Assembly (NCBI GenBank): GCA_016717205.1
Contig: JADKGC010000001.1
Location: 310,001 to 374,000 of the forward strand
DNA from: Candidatus Flexifilum breve
Lineage (GTDB): Bacteria > Chloroflexota > Anaerolineae > Aggregatilineales > Phototrophicaceae
Reading direction: 5' to 3'
Length of the DNA: 64,000 nt
Shown in pieces: positions 9,474 through 18,424 of this stretch (positions are counted from its first letter, which is position 1; each line of letters opens with the position of its first letter). Under the pieces are notes generated by a model. The model made no database searches. It saw only the letters and a list, made by a program, of their open reading frames with translations, and was not told the DNA's origin. Made by a program: the position numbers and the translations under genes.

Positions 9474-10481
9474 TTAGCTGCGCTGCGGAATCAGGTTGTC
9501 GACCGTCTGCTCGATCACGCCAAAAAAGCAGCACCACTGCCCTTCCAGCACCGATGGTCGCGACCGTAGGCCGAAGATCACGCCATCGCGCGGCGCTTTC
9601 AGTTCGGCGATCACATCGCCATACAAGTCATAGATTTGCCCGATGAGCGTCCCCGCCGGGATCGTCGTCTCGAATGGCAGTTGCGGGTTGCCGACGAACA
9701 TGCCCGTCGCGGGCGCGAGCAGCGCGATCTGGAAGCCCATGCGCCACGTCGGCGCATAAGCCGCCGCTCCAGCGATCATGCCGTAGTGGCGCAGCACGTT
9801 GAGATACCCCGCCGCGAGATCATCGGCGACTGTGTGGAAATCGCTCGTCAGTGTGCGGCAGTTACCGCCCAATTCGACGGTGATGCCGCCCTTACCCAAG
9901 GCGCCCAACTGCGAACTCGGGTTGCCGCCCCCAGTCGGACTGCGGAATACCAACGACCAGTTCGGACCCATCGCCGCCGCCAGTTCGAGACTCACGGCAT
10001 TGTCCGACGCGAAGATCATATGCGCGAGATACGAGTGTTCGCCGCCAGAATGAATGGCGATTTGCAAATCGCAGTTGTCCTTCATTGCCTGCCAGTGCGC
10101 CCAGGCGATGCGATCCGTCGTGTAGCCGTCGGCCTTGCCGGGGTAAATGCGATTCATGTCATACGAGAACGTGTCGAGCGGATCGCCGCGCGTGCCCGCT
10201 GTGAACGCCTGCACATTCATCGCCGGGACGGCCACGACCGTCCCGCGCATCGTCAGCGGATCGAGCTGCGCCAGCGTCTTGAAGATCGAAAACGCGCCTT
10301 CCGGCTCGTCGCCGTGGGTCGCGCCGTTCAACCACAGAATCGGCCCATCTTCGCTCCCCCGGTAGACGATGATCGGAATTTCGCGCTGCCGCGCATACAT
10401 ATCACCGCCAATCGGAATACCGCCACGCTTCGCCTCACCGGGCATCACGGACACGTTTCCTATGATCAAAGGCGCTGCCAT
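9474..10481 (-). CDS. Succinylglutamate desuccinylase/aspartoacylase family protein
   Basis: A 335-residue zinc carboxypeptidase-fold deacylase (AstE/AspA, M14 superfamily). The zinc ligands are H56 and E59 in ATHGDEPEG and H144 in IAIHSGGEH; the substrate-binding DMNRIYPG and the late GGITVELGG glutamate strand are present. The C-terminal beta domain (PAGTLIGQIYDLYGD) resembles that of related deacylases. Such enzymes hydrolyse N-acyl amino acids; the exact substrate is unknown. I chose the ATG at 10481 because GGAGAG precedes it; the frame extends upstream into the regulator. It follows the GntR gene by 46 bases on the same strand, suggesting an operon. Confidence 0.85.
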   Translation of the reverse strand: MAAPLIIGNVSVMPGEAKRGGIPIGGDMYARQREIPIIVYRGSEDGPILWLNGATHGDEPEGAFSIFKTLAQLDPLTMRGTVVAVPAMNVQAFTAGTRGDPLDTFSYDMNRIYPGKADGYTTDRIAWAHWQAMKDNCDLQIAIHSGGEHSYLAHMIFASDNAVSLELAAAMGPNWSLVFRSPTGGGNPSSQLGALGKGGITVELGGNCRTLTSDFHTVADDLAAGYLNVLRHYGMIAGAAAYAPTWRMGFQIALLAPATGMFVGNPQLPFETTIPAGTLIGQIYDLYGDVIAELKAPRDGVIFGLRSRPSVLEGQWCCFFGVIEQTVDNLIPQRS

Positions 10482-10527
10482 GTTCTGTCTCTCTCCTGCT
10501 GAAGGGTTCAATAAAGTCAGCGAGTCG

Positions 10528-11256
10528 TCACGACGACTCGGTGTTCGCTCCGTTTTTAGAGGCGGCGTCGCCGTCGTCATCCCAGTGCTCGGCGATGAAG
10601 TCGCCCGTCAAGCCAATGTGATCGTGGATCAGCCGCACCGCTTCGTCCACCGCGCGCCGCTCGATCACGTCGACGATGCCGATGTGGTTGCGCGCGATCT
10701 GGTGCAGATCGCCTTTGCTGCGATTGCGCAGTGACATCACCTGTCGCACGCGCAGGGAGACCGTGCTCCACAGCATCACCAGCAAATCGTTGCCGCTCGA
10801 CGCGACCAGCGTATCGTGAAAATACCGGTCGATCTGGTTGACAGCCCGCAGATCGCCTGCCTCCGCCGCTTCGAGCATCTCCGCGCAGATCACGCGCAGA
10901 TCGGCGACGACCGCCGACGTATTTGCCGTTAGAATGATGTGTTTGATGGCAAATTCTTCCATCATGCTGCGTACGCTGTACAATTCTTCGATGTCCTTGC
11001 GTGACAGCGTCTTCACGGTCGTCCCGTGGTACGGCACCACCTCGACCAGCCCCTGCGTGCTGAGAATGTTGATGGCTTCCCGCAGCGGAGCGCGGCTAAC
11101 GCCGAGCTGCGCCGCCAGTTCAGCTTCGACGAGGGTGTGCCCCGGTTTGAGTTCGCCATTCACGATGGCGGTGTGCAGCATGTCCAACACATGGTCGCGC
11201 AGCGGTTTGTTCTGGATCTGCGCCAGTGAAGGCACACCCGAAAGATTTTTCTGCAA
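10528..11256 (-). CDS. GntR-family regulator, FadR/FCD subfamily
   Basis: The 242-residue protein has an N-terminal winged helix (residues ~15-80) with AELAAQLGVSRAPLREAINIL, the signature of GntR regulators. The all-helical FCD effector domain (about 85-225) holds the usual metal-ligand positions (IDRYFHDTL and later IRDH-like histidines). FCD regulators usually sense carboxylates. It heads a two-gene unit with the deacylase, so an acyl-amino-acid or related acid is a plausible inducer (inference). A strong promoter and tandem repeats lie directly upstream. Confidence 0.9.
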   Translation of the reverse strand: MQKNLSGVPSLAQIQNKPLRDHVLDMLHTAIVNGELKPGHTLVEAELAAQLGVSRAPLREAINILSTQGLVEVVPYHGTTVKTLSRKDIEELYSVRSMMEEFAIKHIILTANTSAVVADLRVICAEMLEAAEAGDLRAVNQIDRYFHDTLVASSGNDLLVMLWSTVSLRVRQVMSLRNRSKGDLHQIARNHIGIVDVIERRAVDEAVRLIHDHIGLTGDFIAEHWDDDGDAASKNGANTESS

Positions 11257-11292
11257 CGTTGTTAGTCCTTGAATAACAATTCGTAGGAGATT

Positions 11293-11313
11293 GTCGACTG
11301 TCGACTATCGACG
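11293..11313 (-). promoter_or_regulatory. Tandem heptad repeats, likely operator
   Basis: Three 7-base units, GTCGACT, GTCGACT and ATCGACG, start at 11293, 11300 and 11307. The first two contain the palindrome GTCGAC. They lie just downstream of the -10 box, where a bound repressor would block transcription, so autoregulation by the GntR protein is likely (inference). Confidence 0.5.
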
Positions 11314-11318
11314 AGGTC

Positions 11319-11346
11319 ATTGTAGTCGTTGTCGTCGCCTTGTCAA
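11319..11346 (-). promoter_or_regulatory. Sigma-70-type promoter of the GntR-deacylase operon
   Basis: On the minus strand TTGACA (11346-11341) is followed after 16 bases by TACAAT (11324-11319), close to the full housekeeping consensus. It points into the GntR gene, whose start lies about 63 bases downstream. Confidence 0.75.
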
Positions 11347-11468
11347 GTCGATTTACAATCATCTTACATATATTCGACTAATCATGCATTAAGGGCAGCG
11401 CGCTGCGCTGCGGCCCGTTGCAATCGAGCGCTTGAGCAATCAACGTCGACGCTTGGCGGGTACGCCGC

Positions 11469-11675
11469 ATGAAACGGGTCGGGTTCTTGCTGCAAGTCAA
11501 AAAAGATAAACTGGCAAAATACAAACAGCCCCGCAAAGCGGTCTGGCCGGAAATGCTGGCGGCGTACGGGCTGCTGTTCGGCAATTTTGAAGCCGCCGAG
11601 AGCTTCGCAGCCTCGCTCCCCGGCCGCCCAGATCAGAACATGATCGAGCTGGACGAGGTCTTCCACACAAACTGA
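11469..11675 (+). pseudogene. rhaM: Internally deleted L-rhamnose mutarotase remnant
   Basis: The 68-residue frame begins MKRVGFLLQVKKDKLAKYK and includes KAVWPEMLAA, GLLFGNFEA and a C-terminal RPDQNMIELDEVFHTN, all typical of RhaM. Normal RhaM is about 104 residues. Two stretches are missing: the HNYS-strand after WPEML (about 16 residues) and the segment with the conserved tryptophans before RPDQ (about 20). The catalytic histidine before the WPE motif reads PRKAVWPE here, so it is lost too. Both deletions keep the frame. It probably has no mutarotase activity. No other rhamnose gene lies nearby. Confidence 0.75.
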
Positions 11676-11721
11676 AGCCGCTTGGCTGGAATTCCCATGA
11701 AAGGTGCACGGCTGTGCGCCC

Positions 11722-13539
11722 CTACCCTCTATTTATCTCGCCGCTCTCTTCTATCGGCAGCCCCGCCAAGCGCATGATCTTGAGCGCGTTCGTCGTCGGG
11801 CACGGCCCCGGGCGCAGGTGATAATCGAAGATCATCGCGCCATCGACCACCTGCTCGCGGAAATGCGCGTTATGCACGCTTGGCAGTTCATCGGCGAGCT
11901 GCACCAGTTCGAGGTCATGCGTCGCGACCACGCCCAGCGCCGGTTGATCCGTCAGCGCGCGCAGATAGGATCGACTGCCGATCAGCCGTTCGCGGTTATT
12001 CGTCCCTTTGAAGATTTCGTCAATCAGGTAGAACAGCGGATAGGGAGATGGCATGTTAAGCGCATCCAGCAGCGCCCGCAAGCGCTTGACCTCCGCATAG
12101 AAGTAAGATACGCCCTCCGTCACCGAGTCGGTCACGCGGATGCAGGTGAACAGTCGAAATGGCGCGACGGTCAGCGCCGTCGCATCAACCACTCCGCCCG
12201 CGTACGCCATGCACAACGCGAGTCCCAGTATGCGCAAAAACGAGCTTTTGCCCGCCATATTCGACCCGGTGATGATCACCAATTGGCCGCTGCCCGCCAA
12301 CTGAAAATCATTGCGCACCCTGACATCGGCGCGGATGAGCGGATGTCCCAGCGCTGTTCCCTCAAAGCAGGGTTCCGTCGTCAGGCTCGGAAACACCGCC
12401 GCCGGGTGCAGATCGGCATAGGTCGCCAGCGCGCAGAGCGCCTCCAGTTCGAACCAGACGTCAAGCCACTGTGGCATGAGCCGCGCCAACCGAGCGCGTA
12501 CGCGATCCAGCCCCCACGCGACCAGCATGTCCCACGGCAGCATGAGGTTCAGCGGCAGCCACAGCACCGCGTTCGACCGCAGCCCGGCGGCGATCAGCAC
12601 ACGCCGGATGAGCGCGAGCTGCCGCGTCGGGCGGTTCTGCCGATCCAGAAATGGCGCGCACAGCGTCCGCAGCTCCGGCGATCCGCCCACGCGATCCGCT
12701 TCGAGAAACCGGAAGATCGCGTCCAACCGTTCGACCGTCTCGCGCGCCGCTAGCGCGTCGGCGAAAATATCACCCGCTCCGCGCAGCGCCAGCAGGTTTA
12801 CGATGAAATACAGCGGGATAGTCACCTGCCACAGCGGCGGTAGCGCGCCGACTGCGTGCCCGACGAACAGCAGCGCATTGATCAGCGCCCACGCCAGCAA
12901 GCCGGTCAGGACACGGGAATGAACGCGATTCTGCCCGTCCAGCCAGCCGAGCGCGCGGGCGATCAGCGTTTTGCTGCCGCGCCCATACAGCGCCAGTTTG
13001 TCGCGGAACACAGGTAGATGTTTTAGCGCCTTGACCAGCGTCTGCCGCGCGCGAATCACGTCTGGCTCGGGCGTAGTGGTCAGCAGCCACCCGCGCAAAC
13101 GGTCGTTGCCGTCACGGGTGGCCGTAGTATCCAACAGGCGATGCAGCGAGATATCCCCTGTCACGTCGAGATCCAGGTCAAAGGGGTGTTCCGGCGACGC
13201 GGTGTGCGCCTGCGCGCGCGGCAGCGCCGCCCAATCGAGGGTCAGCCGCGCGCTGTGCTCAAGTTTAAGCTGGCGCCACGTTTGCCAGCGGCGGACGCCC
13301 TCATTCAGCCGGTTGTGCAGCGCCACCAACACGACGAACATCACCGCCACCGCCCCAGTGAGTACCCAATATGGCGTCGAATCGGGGAGGGTGAGCGCCA
13401 GCACCGCCGCGACCATCAGCGTAAAAGCGCTGATCACGCGGGCAGTCGAGTACCAGCGGCTGTATCGTTCCAACTGCTGCAGGCGCCGATCCAGGCGTTG
13501 GCGCTGCCGTTCAAGTGCTTGAAAACGCGTTGAGGTCAT
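11722..13539 (-). CDS. Membrane-anchored MutS-like ATPase
   Basis: A 605-residue protein with the MutS C-terminal ATPase: Walker A GSNMAGKSSFLR, Walker B FYLIDEIFKGTNNRERL, and a later VVATHDLELVQLA histidine. The N-terminal mismatch-recognition domain of MutS is absent. Instead there is a coiled-coil start, two membrane segments near residues 35-75, and two more hydrophobic helices near 220-260, in place of or within the MutS core region. This architecture is known from bacterial MutS-related proteins outside MutS1/MutS2, whose role is unclear. Mismatch repair itself is not supported. It lies 39 bases after the LacI gene on the same strand. Confidence 0.8.
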   Translation of the reverse strand: MTSTRFQALERQRQRLDRRLQQLERYSRWYSTARVISAFTLMVAAVLALTLPDSTPYWVLTGAVAVMFVVLVALHNRLNEGVRRWQTWRQLKLEHSARLTLDWAALPRAQAHTASPEHPFDLDLDVTGDISLHRLLDTTATRDGNDRLRGWLLTTTPEPDVIRARQTLVKALKHLPVFRDKLALYGRGSKTLIARALGWLDGQNRVHSRVLTGLLAWALINALLFVGHAVGALPPLWQVTIPLYFIVNLLALRGAGDIFADALAARETVERLDAIFRFLEADRVGGSPELRTLCAPFLDRQNRPTRQLALIRRVLIAAGLRSNAVLWLPLNLMLPWDMLVAWGLDRVRARLARLMPQWLDVWFELEALCALATYADLHPAAVFPSLTTEPCFEGTALGHPLIRADVRVRNDFQLAGSGQLVIITGSNMAGKSSFLRILGLALCMAYAGGVVDATALTVAPFRLFTCIRVTDSVTEGVSYFYAEVKRLRALLDALNMPSPYPLFYLIDEIFKGTNNRERLIGSRSYLRALTDQPALGVVATHDLELVQLADELPSVHNAHFREQVVDGAMIFDYHLRPGPCPTTNALKIMRLAGLPIEESGEINRG

Positions 13540-13578
13540 GCTCTCCCTCTGACTACGCGCCCTATTGTAGCAGACGGT

Positions 13579-14631
13579 TTACGGGGCGCGGTTGGCTCCG
13601 CACGATTCGCGGATAATCAGCTTGGTGGGCAGCATCGTCGACACCTGCGACTGACCGGGGAACGCCTTCTGCGTTTGCAGCGACTGAATCGCCACCCGCG
13701 CCAGCATGTGCTTCGGGATATCGACCGTCGTGAGCGCGGGACGCACCATGCTCGCCAATTCAATATTGTCAATCGACACGACGGCGATATCTTCTGGCAC
13801 GCGCAACCCGCGGTCTTTGACGGCGGCAATCGCGCCGATGGCCGCTTCATCCGTTGCCGTGAAGATCGCCGTGAAGTCGACCCTGTCCTCTAAATAGCGC
13901 GTGGTGATGTTGTAGGCCGATCCGGTCGGCGCGGAAGAGCCTTCGAGAAAAGCGATCAGCTTGGGATCAACGGGGAGATTGTGTTCCAGCAGCGCCTGTC
14001 GATGTCCCGTGACGCGCTGATCATTCAGACCAATGAACACGATGCGCTGATGCCCTAAGCCGATCAAGTGACTCATGGCCGTGTGCGCGGCGGCGGCGCG
14101 GTCAATACCGACCGTCGGCAAGTCGCGCACCATCTCTTCCAGACTCACGATGCTCGGGATGCGCGCCACCATTTGATCGAGCAGCGCCTGATCCTTCTTA
14201 GTGTGCGGAATCAGCGACGGCAAAATGAGGATGAGCGACGAGATCTCCTGCTCGTGGATGTGCTTATTGAAGAAGATCGGGTCGTGCAGCGCGTCCCAGT
14301 AAACCAGAAAGCTGATCTGCTGGTGCTGCTGGTAAGCGTAATCGTACAACCCGGAGAGGATCATGTTGTAGTACGGGCGCTCGATCAGGTTATAGCCCTT
14401 GCCGCCCGTCACAATGCCGATGGCATTCTGCACGGCATCGCTGCCCTGCTTGAGCCGCTGTGCGAACTCGTTGGGGCGATACTCCAATTCGTTGATCGCC
14501 GCCAGCACACGCTGACGCGTCTCCTCGGAGACTTTGCGCGGGCCATTGTTGAGCACATAGGACACCACCGAGCGTGAGACCCCCGCCCGCCGCGCCACGT
14601 CCTCTTGTGTCACTGGAGTTTGTTCCGTCAT
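13579..14631 (-). CDS. LacI-family repressor of the galactan locus
   Basis: A 350-residue LacI/GalR protein. The HTH (VTQEDVARRAGVSRSVVSYVLNNG) and hinge region (NELEYRPNEFAQRLKQG) are followed by a two-lobe sugar-binding core ending in VDIPKHMLARVAIQSL. It starts 10 bases after the GH2 gene on the same strand, so the two are probably co-transcribed. The divergent transporter promoter carries a perfect 16-base palindrome with a central CG, as LacI proteins prefer. This arrangement mirrors ganR and the gan operon of Bacillus, where GanR represses galactan use. The effector is presumably a galacto-oligosaccharide (inference). Confidence 0.88.
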   Translation of the reverse strand: MTEQTPVTQEDVARRAGVSRSVVSYVLNNGPRKVSEETRQRVLAAINELEYRPNEFAQRLKQGSDAVQNAIGIVTGGKGYNLIERPYYNMILSGLYDYAYQQHQQISFLVYWDALHDPIFFNKHIHEQEISSLILILPSLIPHTKKDQALLDQMVARIPSIVSLEEMVRDLPTVGIDRAAAAHTAMSHLIGLGHQRIVFIGLNDQRVTGHRQALLEHNLPVDPKLIAFLEGSSAPTGSAYNITTRYLEDRVDFTAIFTATDEAAIGAIAAVKDRGLRVPEDIAVVSIDNIELASMVRPALTTVDIPKHMLARVAIQSLQTQKAFPGQSQVSTMLPTKLIIRESCGANRAP

Positions 14632-14641
14632 CGTTGACCGC

Positions 14642-16810
14642 TTAGTCGCTGATGTTCAGCGTGATTTGGCTTTCTGGTAAATCGTCGGCTGTCGCGCGGA
14701 TGATCACCTGCCCGCTCGTCCGCCGTGCCTTAACGAAGCACGCACCTTGTCCACCCAGCAGCACGAGCGGGTTCGCGCCGATGAGATCGGCCTCGCCCGT
14801 CACTGTGAAGGTGACGAGGCGCGTTTGATACGGTAGCACATTACCATATTTGTCCACAACTTGCACGGCGATGCGCGCCATGTCCGCGCCATCCGCGCGT
14901 AGGCACTCGTTGTGCGTCCACAGGCGCAGCGCGACTGGCACGTGCCCCGCGTCGATTTTCTGCTCGGCTACGACCGCACCGTTCAGGTAGCCGCGCACCG
15001 TCAAATCGCGGAACCGCGTGCCCCACGGGTTATAGGGTTCCGGCCAGCGCAGCGTAAACGGCGGATGCGTGAGGTGTGGGTAGTGTTCCACATCTGGACG
15101 CAAACGCCCCTGCGCCTCGTCGCCGATCCACACCTCGATCTCGTCGCAGTTACTGAAGATTGTCAGCGGGTTGTTGCCGCCGCCGTTTCGGTCGCCCATC
15201 GTCCAGTTGGTCGCCGCGTGCAGCACGATCTCGGCAGCGGGATCTTTCTGACTGCGATAGAAATACGCCGCCAGCTTCGGCAGGCGGTACATGTCCATCA
15301 CGCCGTGATAGCAAATGCGGTCGCCGGAGCCGAACTCTTTGTGCGTGTGATAGTCGAACGCGCACCAGCCAATCGCCCCGGCGATGTCCGGGTGTCCCCG
15401 CTGCAAGTTGTGCTTGCGGGCATGCTGCAGCGCATGCTCGACGCGCCGCTCTTCGTGATCCCAGGTTTTGGTCGGGAACATGTGCCCGACAAACTCGGTC
15501 ACGAGGTGCGGGCGCACGCGCGGCTGCTGCACGCCCGGCGGAAAGTCGTTGAGCGTGAACACATCTTCGAGGAAATGACTGTCCAGAAACGTGCGCACGC
15601 CGCCCGTCGGTCGCGTCGGGTCGAGCGACCGCGCCAGCGCGTTGGTCGCCTGATAGAACGCGTCGTTATCCGGCGACTCGTTGATGCGGACGCCCCACAG
15701 GATGATCGCCGGATGGTGGCGGTCGCGTTCGATCATCGCGTGCAGGTCGCACAACGCCAACTGCTGCCATGTCGCATCGCCGATGTGCTGCCAGCCTGCC
15801 AGTTCTTCGAACACCAGCAAGCCGATCTCATCGCAGCGGTTGAGGAAGTGCGGCGACTGCGGGTAATGCGACGTGCGGACGATGTTGCAGCCCAGTTCAA
15901 ACTTGAGGATATCGGCGTCGAGCGCCTGCAAGCGCGCGGGTGCCGCCGCGCCGATGTATGGGTACGTCTGGTGGCGGTTGAGGCCAAACAACTTGAGCGG
16001 CTGCCCGTTCAGATAAAACTGACCATCCGGGGAGAATTCGGCGCTGCGAAAACCGAAGCGCGTTGCCAACTGATCCACGGCCTTTGCGCTTGCATACAAC
16101 GTGACCGTGAGCGTGTACAGCGTCGGCTGCTCCAGCGTCCACAGCGCGATCCCGTCGAGCGCAGGGAACGTCAGCGTAAACGCCGCGCTCGACACAGTAG
16201 TCTGATGAACGGCGATAACTTGCCCCTGCGCATCCGTCAACGCCGCTTCGACGCGCAGCCCGTCCGACCACTCCGCGAGGCGCATATCGCACTCCAATCC
16301 CGGCGCGGTCAACACGTTTTGCGGGCGGGGAAACACGCTGACGATATGGCACGGATCGACCATGCGCAGCGTCACTTCGCGGTACAGCCCGCCAAACGTC
16401 AGGTAATCAACCTGCCCGCCGAAGGGCGGCACGTCGGGCGACTCAGTCGCGTCGACGTACACGGTCAGCATGTTCTCGCCAACACGTACATGCCGCGTGA
16501 TCTCGAACGAGAACGGTGTATACCCGCCCTTGTGCTCGCCAACCAACACGCCGTTGACGTAGACCGTGCTTACCAGCAGCGCGCCATCGAAATCAACGAA
16601 CACCTGCTGACCCGCCGTGACCTCCGGCAGCATGAAGCACCGGCGATACGTCGACACGAATTGGTAATCCGCGTTGTCGACGGATAAGCGTGTGAACAGC
16701 TTGTTGCTGTGCGGCAGAGTGACAGGCGTGAAGTCGTCGTCCGACGCGTCGAGGGGCAGCGCGACCGGGGCAAACCACCAATCCTGATTGAGAGGGTGCA
16801 GAATTCGCAT
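14642..16810 (-). CDS. GH2 beta-galactosidase-like glycoside hydrolase
   Basis: The 722-residue enzyme has the GH2 order: N-terminal jelly roll (FVDFDGALLVSTVYVNGVLVG), Ig-like domain, then a TIM barrel entered by RTSHYPQSPHFLNRCDEIGL. The acid/base glutamate is in GVRINESPD and the nucleophile glutamate in HLVTEFVGHM. A C-terminal beta domain (about 560-720) is also present. No signal peptide is visible, so it acts inside the cell. Beside a GH53 galactanase and an ABC importer it probably cleaves imported beta-galacto-oligosaccharides. In Bacillus that role is filled by a GH42 enzyme. An AGGA site precedes the ATG at 16810. Confidence 0.87.
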   Translation of the reverse strand: MRILHPLNQDWWFAPVALPLDASDDDFTPVTLPHSNKLFTRLSVDNADYQFVSTYRRCFMLPEVTAGQQVFVDFDGALLVSTVYVNGVLVGEHKGGYTPFSFEITRHVRVGENMLTVYVDATESPDVPPFGGQVDYLTFGGLYREVTLRMVDPCHIVSVFPRPQNVLTAPGLECDMRLAEWSDGLRVEAALTDAQGQVIAVHQTTVSSAAFTLTFPALDGIALWTLEQPTLYTLTVTLYASAKAVDQLATRFGFRSAEFSPDGQFYLNGQPLKLFGLNRHQTYPYIGAAAPARLQALDADILKFELGCNIVRTSHYPQSPHFLNRCDEIGLLVFEELAGWQHIGDATWQQLALCDLHAMIERDRHHPAIILWGVRINESPDNDAFYQATNALARSLDPTRPTGGVRTFLDSHFLEDVFTLNDFPPGVQQPRVRPHLVTEFVGHMFPTKTWDHEERRVEHALQHARKHNLQRGHPDIAGAIGWCAFDYHTHKEFGSGDRICYHGVMDMYRLPKLAAYFYRSQKDPAAEIVLHAATNWTMGDRNGGGNNPLTIFSNCDEIEVWIGDEAQGRLRPDVEHYPHLTHPPFTLRWPEPYNPWGTRFRDLTVRGYLNGAVVAEQKIDAGHVPVALRLWTHNECLRADGADMARIAVQVVDKYGNVLPYQTRLVTFTVTGEADLIGANPLVLLGGQGACFVKARRTSGQVIIRATADDLPESQITLNISD

Positions 16811-16900
16811 GCTGAAGTCCTGAAAGGGTGCTGGAAAAGGTCTTTTTCGTAATGTGAGTTAGGGATAAGGTGATCAGATAGCGCTCTGTATCGAGCTCAT

Positions 16901-16995
16901 CCCCCTCACCCCCTGCCCCCTCTCCCAGGCAAGCGGGGAGAGGGGGGATCTGTCTCCCCTCCCTGAATTCGGGGAGGGGCCGGGGGTGGGGTCGG
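16901..16995 (-). repeat. GC-rich intergenic repeat, full copy
   Basis: The element runs from CCCCTCACCCCC to GGGGGTGGGGTCGG and contains two hairpins, one centred on the CAAGCGG region and one on GAATTC. It is the same element, in the opposite orientation, as that at 21031-21137 inside the GH53 gene. The two copies flank the transporter genes. Confidence 0.7.
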
Positions 16996-17076
16996 ATACG
17001 AATGGCAGTCACGTAGCAGTAATTACAGACGGCCGTTTCATCCCTAACTGACGTTTTCGTAAGTCATTCGAACTGC

Positions 17077-17106
17077 TTGACTTTTAAAACAACTCAAGTC
17101 TATACT
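17077..17106 (+). promoter_or_regulatory. Promoter of the galactan transporter operon
   Basis: TTGACT (17077-17082) and TATACT (17101-17106) are separated by 18 bases and point towards the binding-protein gene at 17197. The operator-like palindrome begins 15 bases after the -10 box. Confidence 0.7.
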
Positions 17107-17121
17107 AAATCAACATGAGTA

Positions 17122-17137
17122 GTCAACACGTGTTGAC
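17122..17137. promoter_or_regulatory. LacI-type operator palindrome
   Basis: GTCAACACGTGTTGAC is a perfect 16-base palindrome with a central CG step, the hallmark of LacI/GalR operators. Its position just after the predicted transcription start fits repression by the LacI protein encoded at 13579-14631. Confidence 0.75.
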
Positions 17138-17196
17138 AAGCAAATATTGCGCAGGTTTGATCAACAACGTGTGCCTTTTTTGAGGAGATCAACAGG

Positions 17197-18405
17197 ATGA
17201 CGAAGTTTGTTTTTCTCGCTAGCCGCCTATTCGTTTTGCTGTTCGTCGTCGCGCTGTGCAGCAGCGTGGCCGCCCAAGACACGCAGTTGACACTATGGGT
17301 CTATGATGACGGACGTCTGGAAGTGCTCACGCAGCTCGGCGCGGACTTTGAAGCCGAATACGGCGTCCCGGTGGTCGTCGAGGTCGTCGACCTGAGCGAA
17401 ATCCGCAACGCCATGACCCTCGGCGCGGCTTCCGGCGAAGGTCCGGACATGATCATCATTCCGCATGACAACCTCGGCCCGATTGTCGAAAACGGCGCGG
17501 CCTTCCCGATTGACCTCGGCGACAAAGCGGCGAGCTTCCTGCCCGCATCGGTCGATGCCTTCACCTATGACGGCCAACTCTACGGCGTGCCGCTCGCGGT
17601 CGAAAACATTGGCTTCTTCCGCAACACCGACCTCGTGCCGGACGCTCCAGCAACATGGGATGAAGTTGCCAGCGTGGGCGCGGAACTGCTCGACAGCGGC
17701 GCAGTCGACTCGGTCATCGGCCTGCCCGACCTCACCTACAACACCTACCCGCTCTTCACGTCTTTCGGCGGCTACATCTTTGGGCGCGACGCCGACGGCA
17801 ACTTCACGACCGACGACATCGGCCTGAACAACGAAGGCATGGTCGCGGGTTTGACGTGGGTTCAGCAGATGATCGACGACGGCGCAGTCTCGGAAAACGT
17901 GGACTGGGAAGCCTCGCACGTTCAGTTTGAGACCGGGCGCTCGGCCTTCATCATGACTGGCCCGTGGGCGATCAACCGCTTCGAGACCGCTGGCGTCCCC
18001 TACGCGATCTCGGCGTTCCCGGCGGCGGAAGCAGGTGGCGAGCCCGGTTATCCGTTCCTCGGCGTGCAGGGTCTGGTGATCAACGCCAACAAGGACAACG
18101 CGGTGCTGGCGCAGGTCTTCGCGGTTGATTTCCTCGCGACTGAAGAACACTTCCAGGCGATCTTCGACGCCGAACCGCGTCCGTCGGCGTGGCAGTCGAT
18201 CTTCGAAAGCGCGACTGACCCGAACACCGCTGGCTTCAATGCGGCGGGCATCAGCGCGCAGCCGATGCCGTCGATCCCGGCGATGGGCTACGTGTGGGAT
18301 GCGTGGGTGAACGCGGGCGCGCTGGTCGCGCAGGGCGAACTCGAACCGCAGGCGGCGCTGGATGGCGCAGTCGAACAAATTCTCGCGCAGGTTGAAGGGT
18401 CATAA
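17197..18405 (+). CDS. ABC sugar-binding protein (galactan oligosaccharides)
   Basis: A 402-residue extracellular solute-binding protein of the MalE-like family 1. A signal peptide (FVLLFVVALCSSVAAQ) has no lipobox cysteine. The mature protein shows LTLWVYDDGRLEVL, EGPDMIIIPHDNLGPIVENG and YGVPLAVENIGFFRN, the usual hinge and ligand loops. It is the first gene after a LacI-controlled promoter and precedes MalF/MalG-type permeases and a GH53 galactanase, so it probably binds beta-1,4-galacto-oligosaccharides, like the Bacillus protein GanS (inference). GAGGAG lies 9 bases before the ATG. Confidence 0.87.
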   Translation: MTKFVFLASRLFVLLFVVALCSSVAAQDTQLTLWVYDDGRLEVLTQLGADFEAEYGVPVVVEVVDLSEIRNAMTLGAASGEGPDMIIIPHDNLGPIVENGAAFPIDLGDKAASFLPASVDAFTYDGQLYGVPLAVENIGFFRNTDLVPDAPATWDEVASVGAELLDSGAVDSVIGLPDLTYNTYPLFTSFGGYIFGRDADGNFTTDDIGLNNEGMVAGLTWVQQMIDDGAVSENVDWEASHVQFETGRSAFIMTGPWAINRFETAGVPYAISAFPAAEAGGEPGYPFLGVQGLVINANKDNAVLAQVFAVDFLATEEHFQAIFDAEPRPSAWQSIFESATDPNTAGFNAAGISAQPMPSIPAMGYVWDAWVNAGALVAQGELEPQAALDGAVEQILAQVEGS

Positions 18406-18424
18406 CCTCCTCTGGTTTCAGATT

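Larger units (their letters stand above)
16811..17196. promoter_or_regulatory. Divergent control region of the galactan locus
   Basis: This 386-base gap between the GH2 and binding-protein genes contains a GC-rich repeat (16901-16995), a 10-base inverted repeat AGTTAGGGAT (16857-16866 and, inverted, 17040-17049) that flanks the repeat, a promoter and a LacI-type palindrome. No coding frame of note was seen. Confidence 0.6.

Noticed and set aside
11722..13539. MutS or MutS2 mismatch-repair protein
   Set aside because: The mismatch-recognition domain and the Smr domain are missing and membrane helices are present.
14912..16687. A 591-codon open frame on the plus strand
   Set aside because: It is antisense to the intact GH2 gene, rich in Arg and His as expected from the reverse of high-GC coding DNA, and matches no family.
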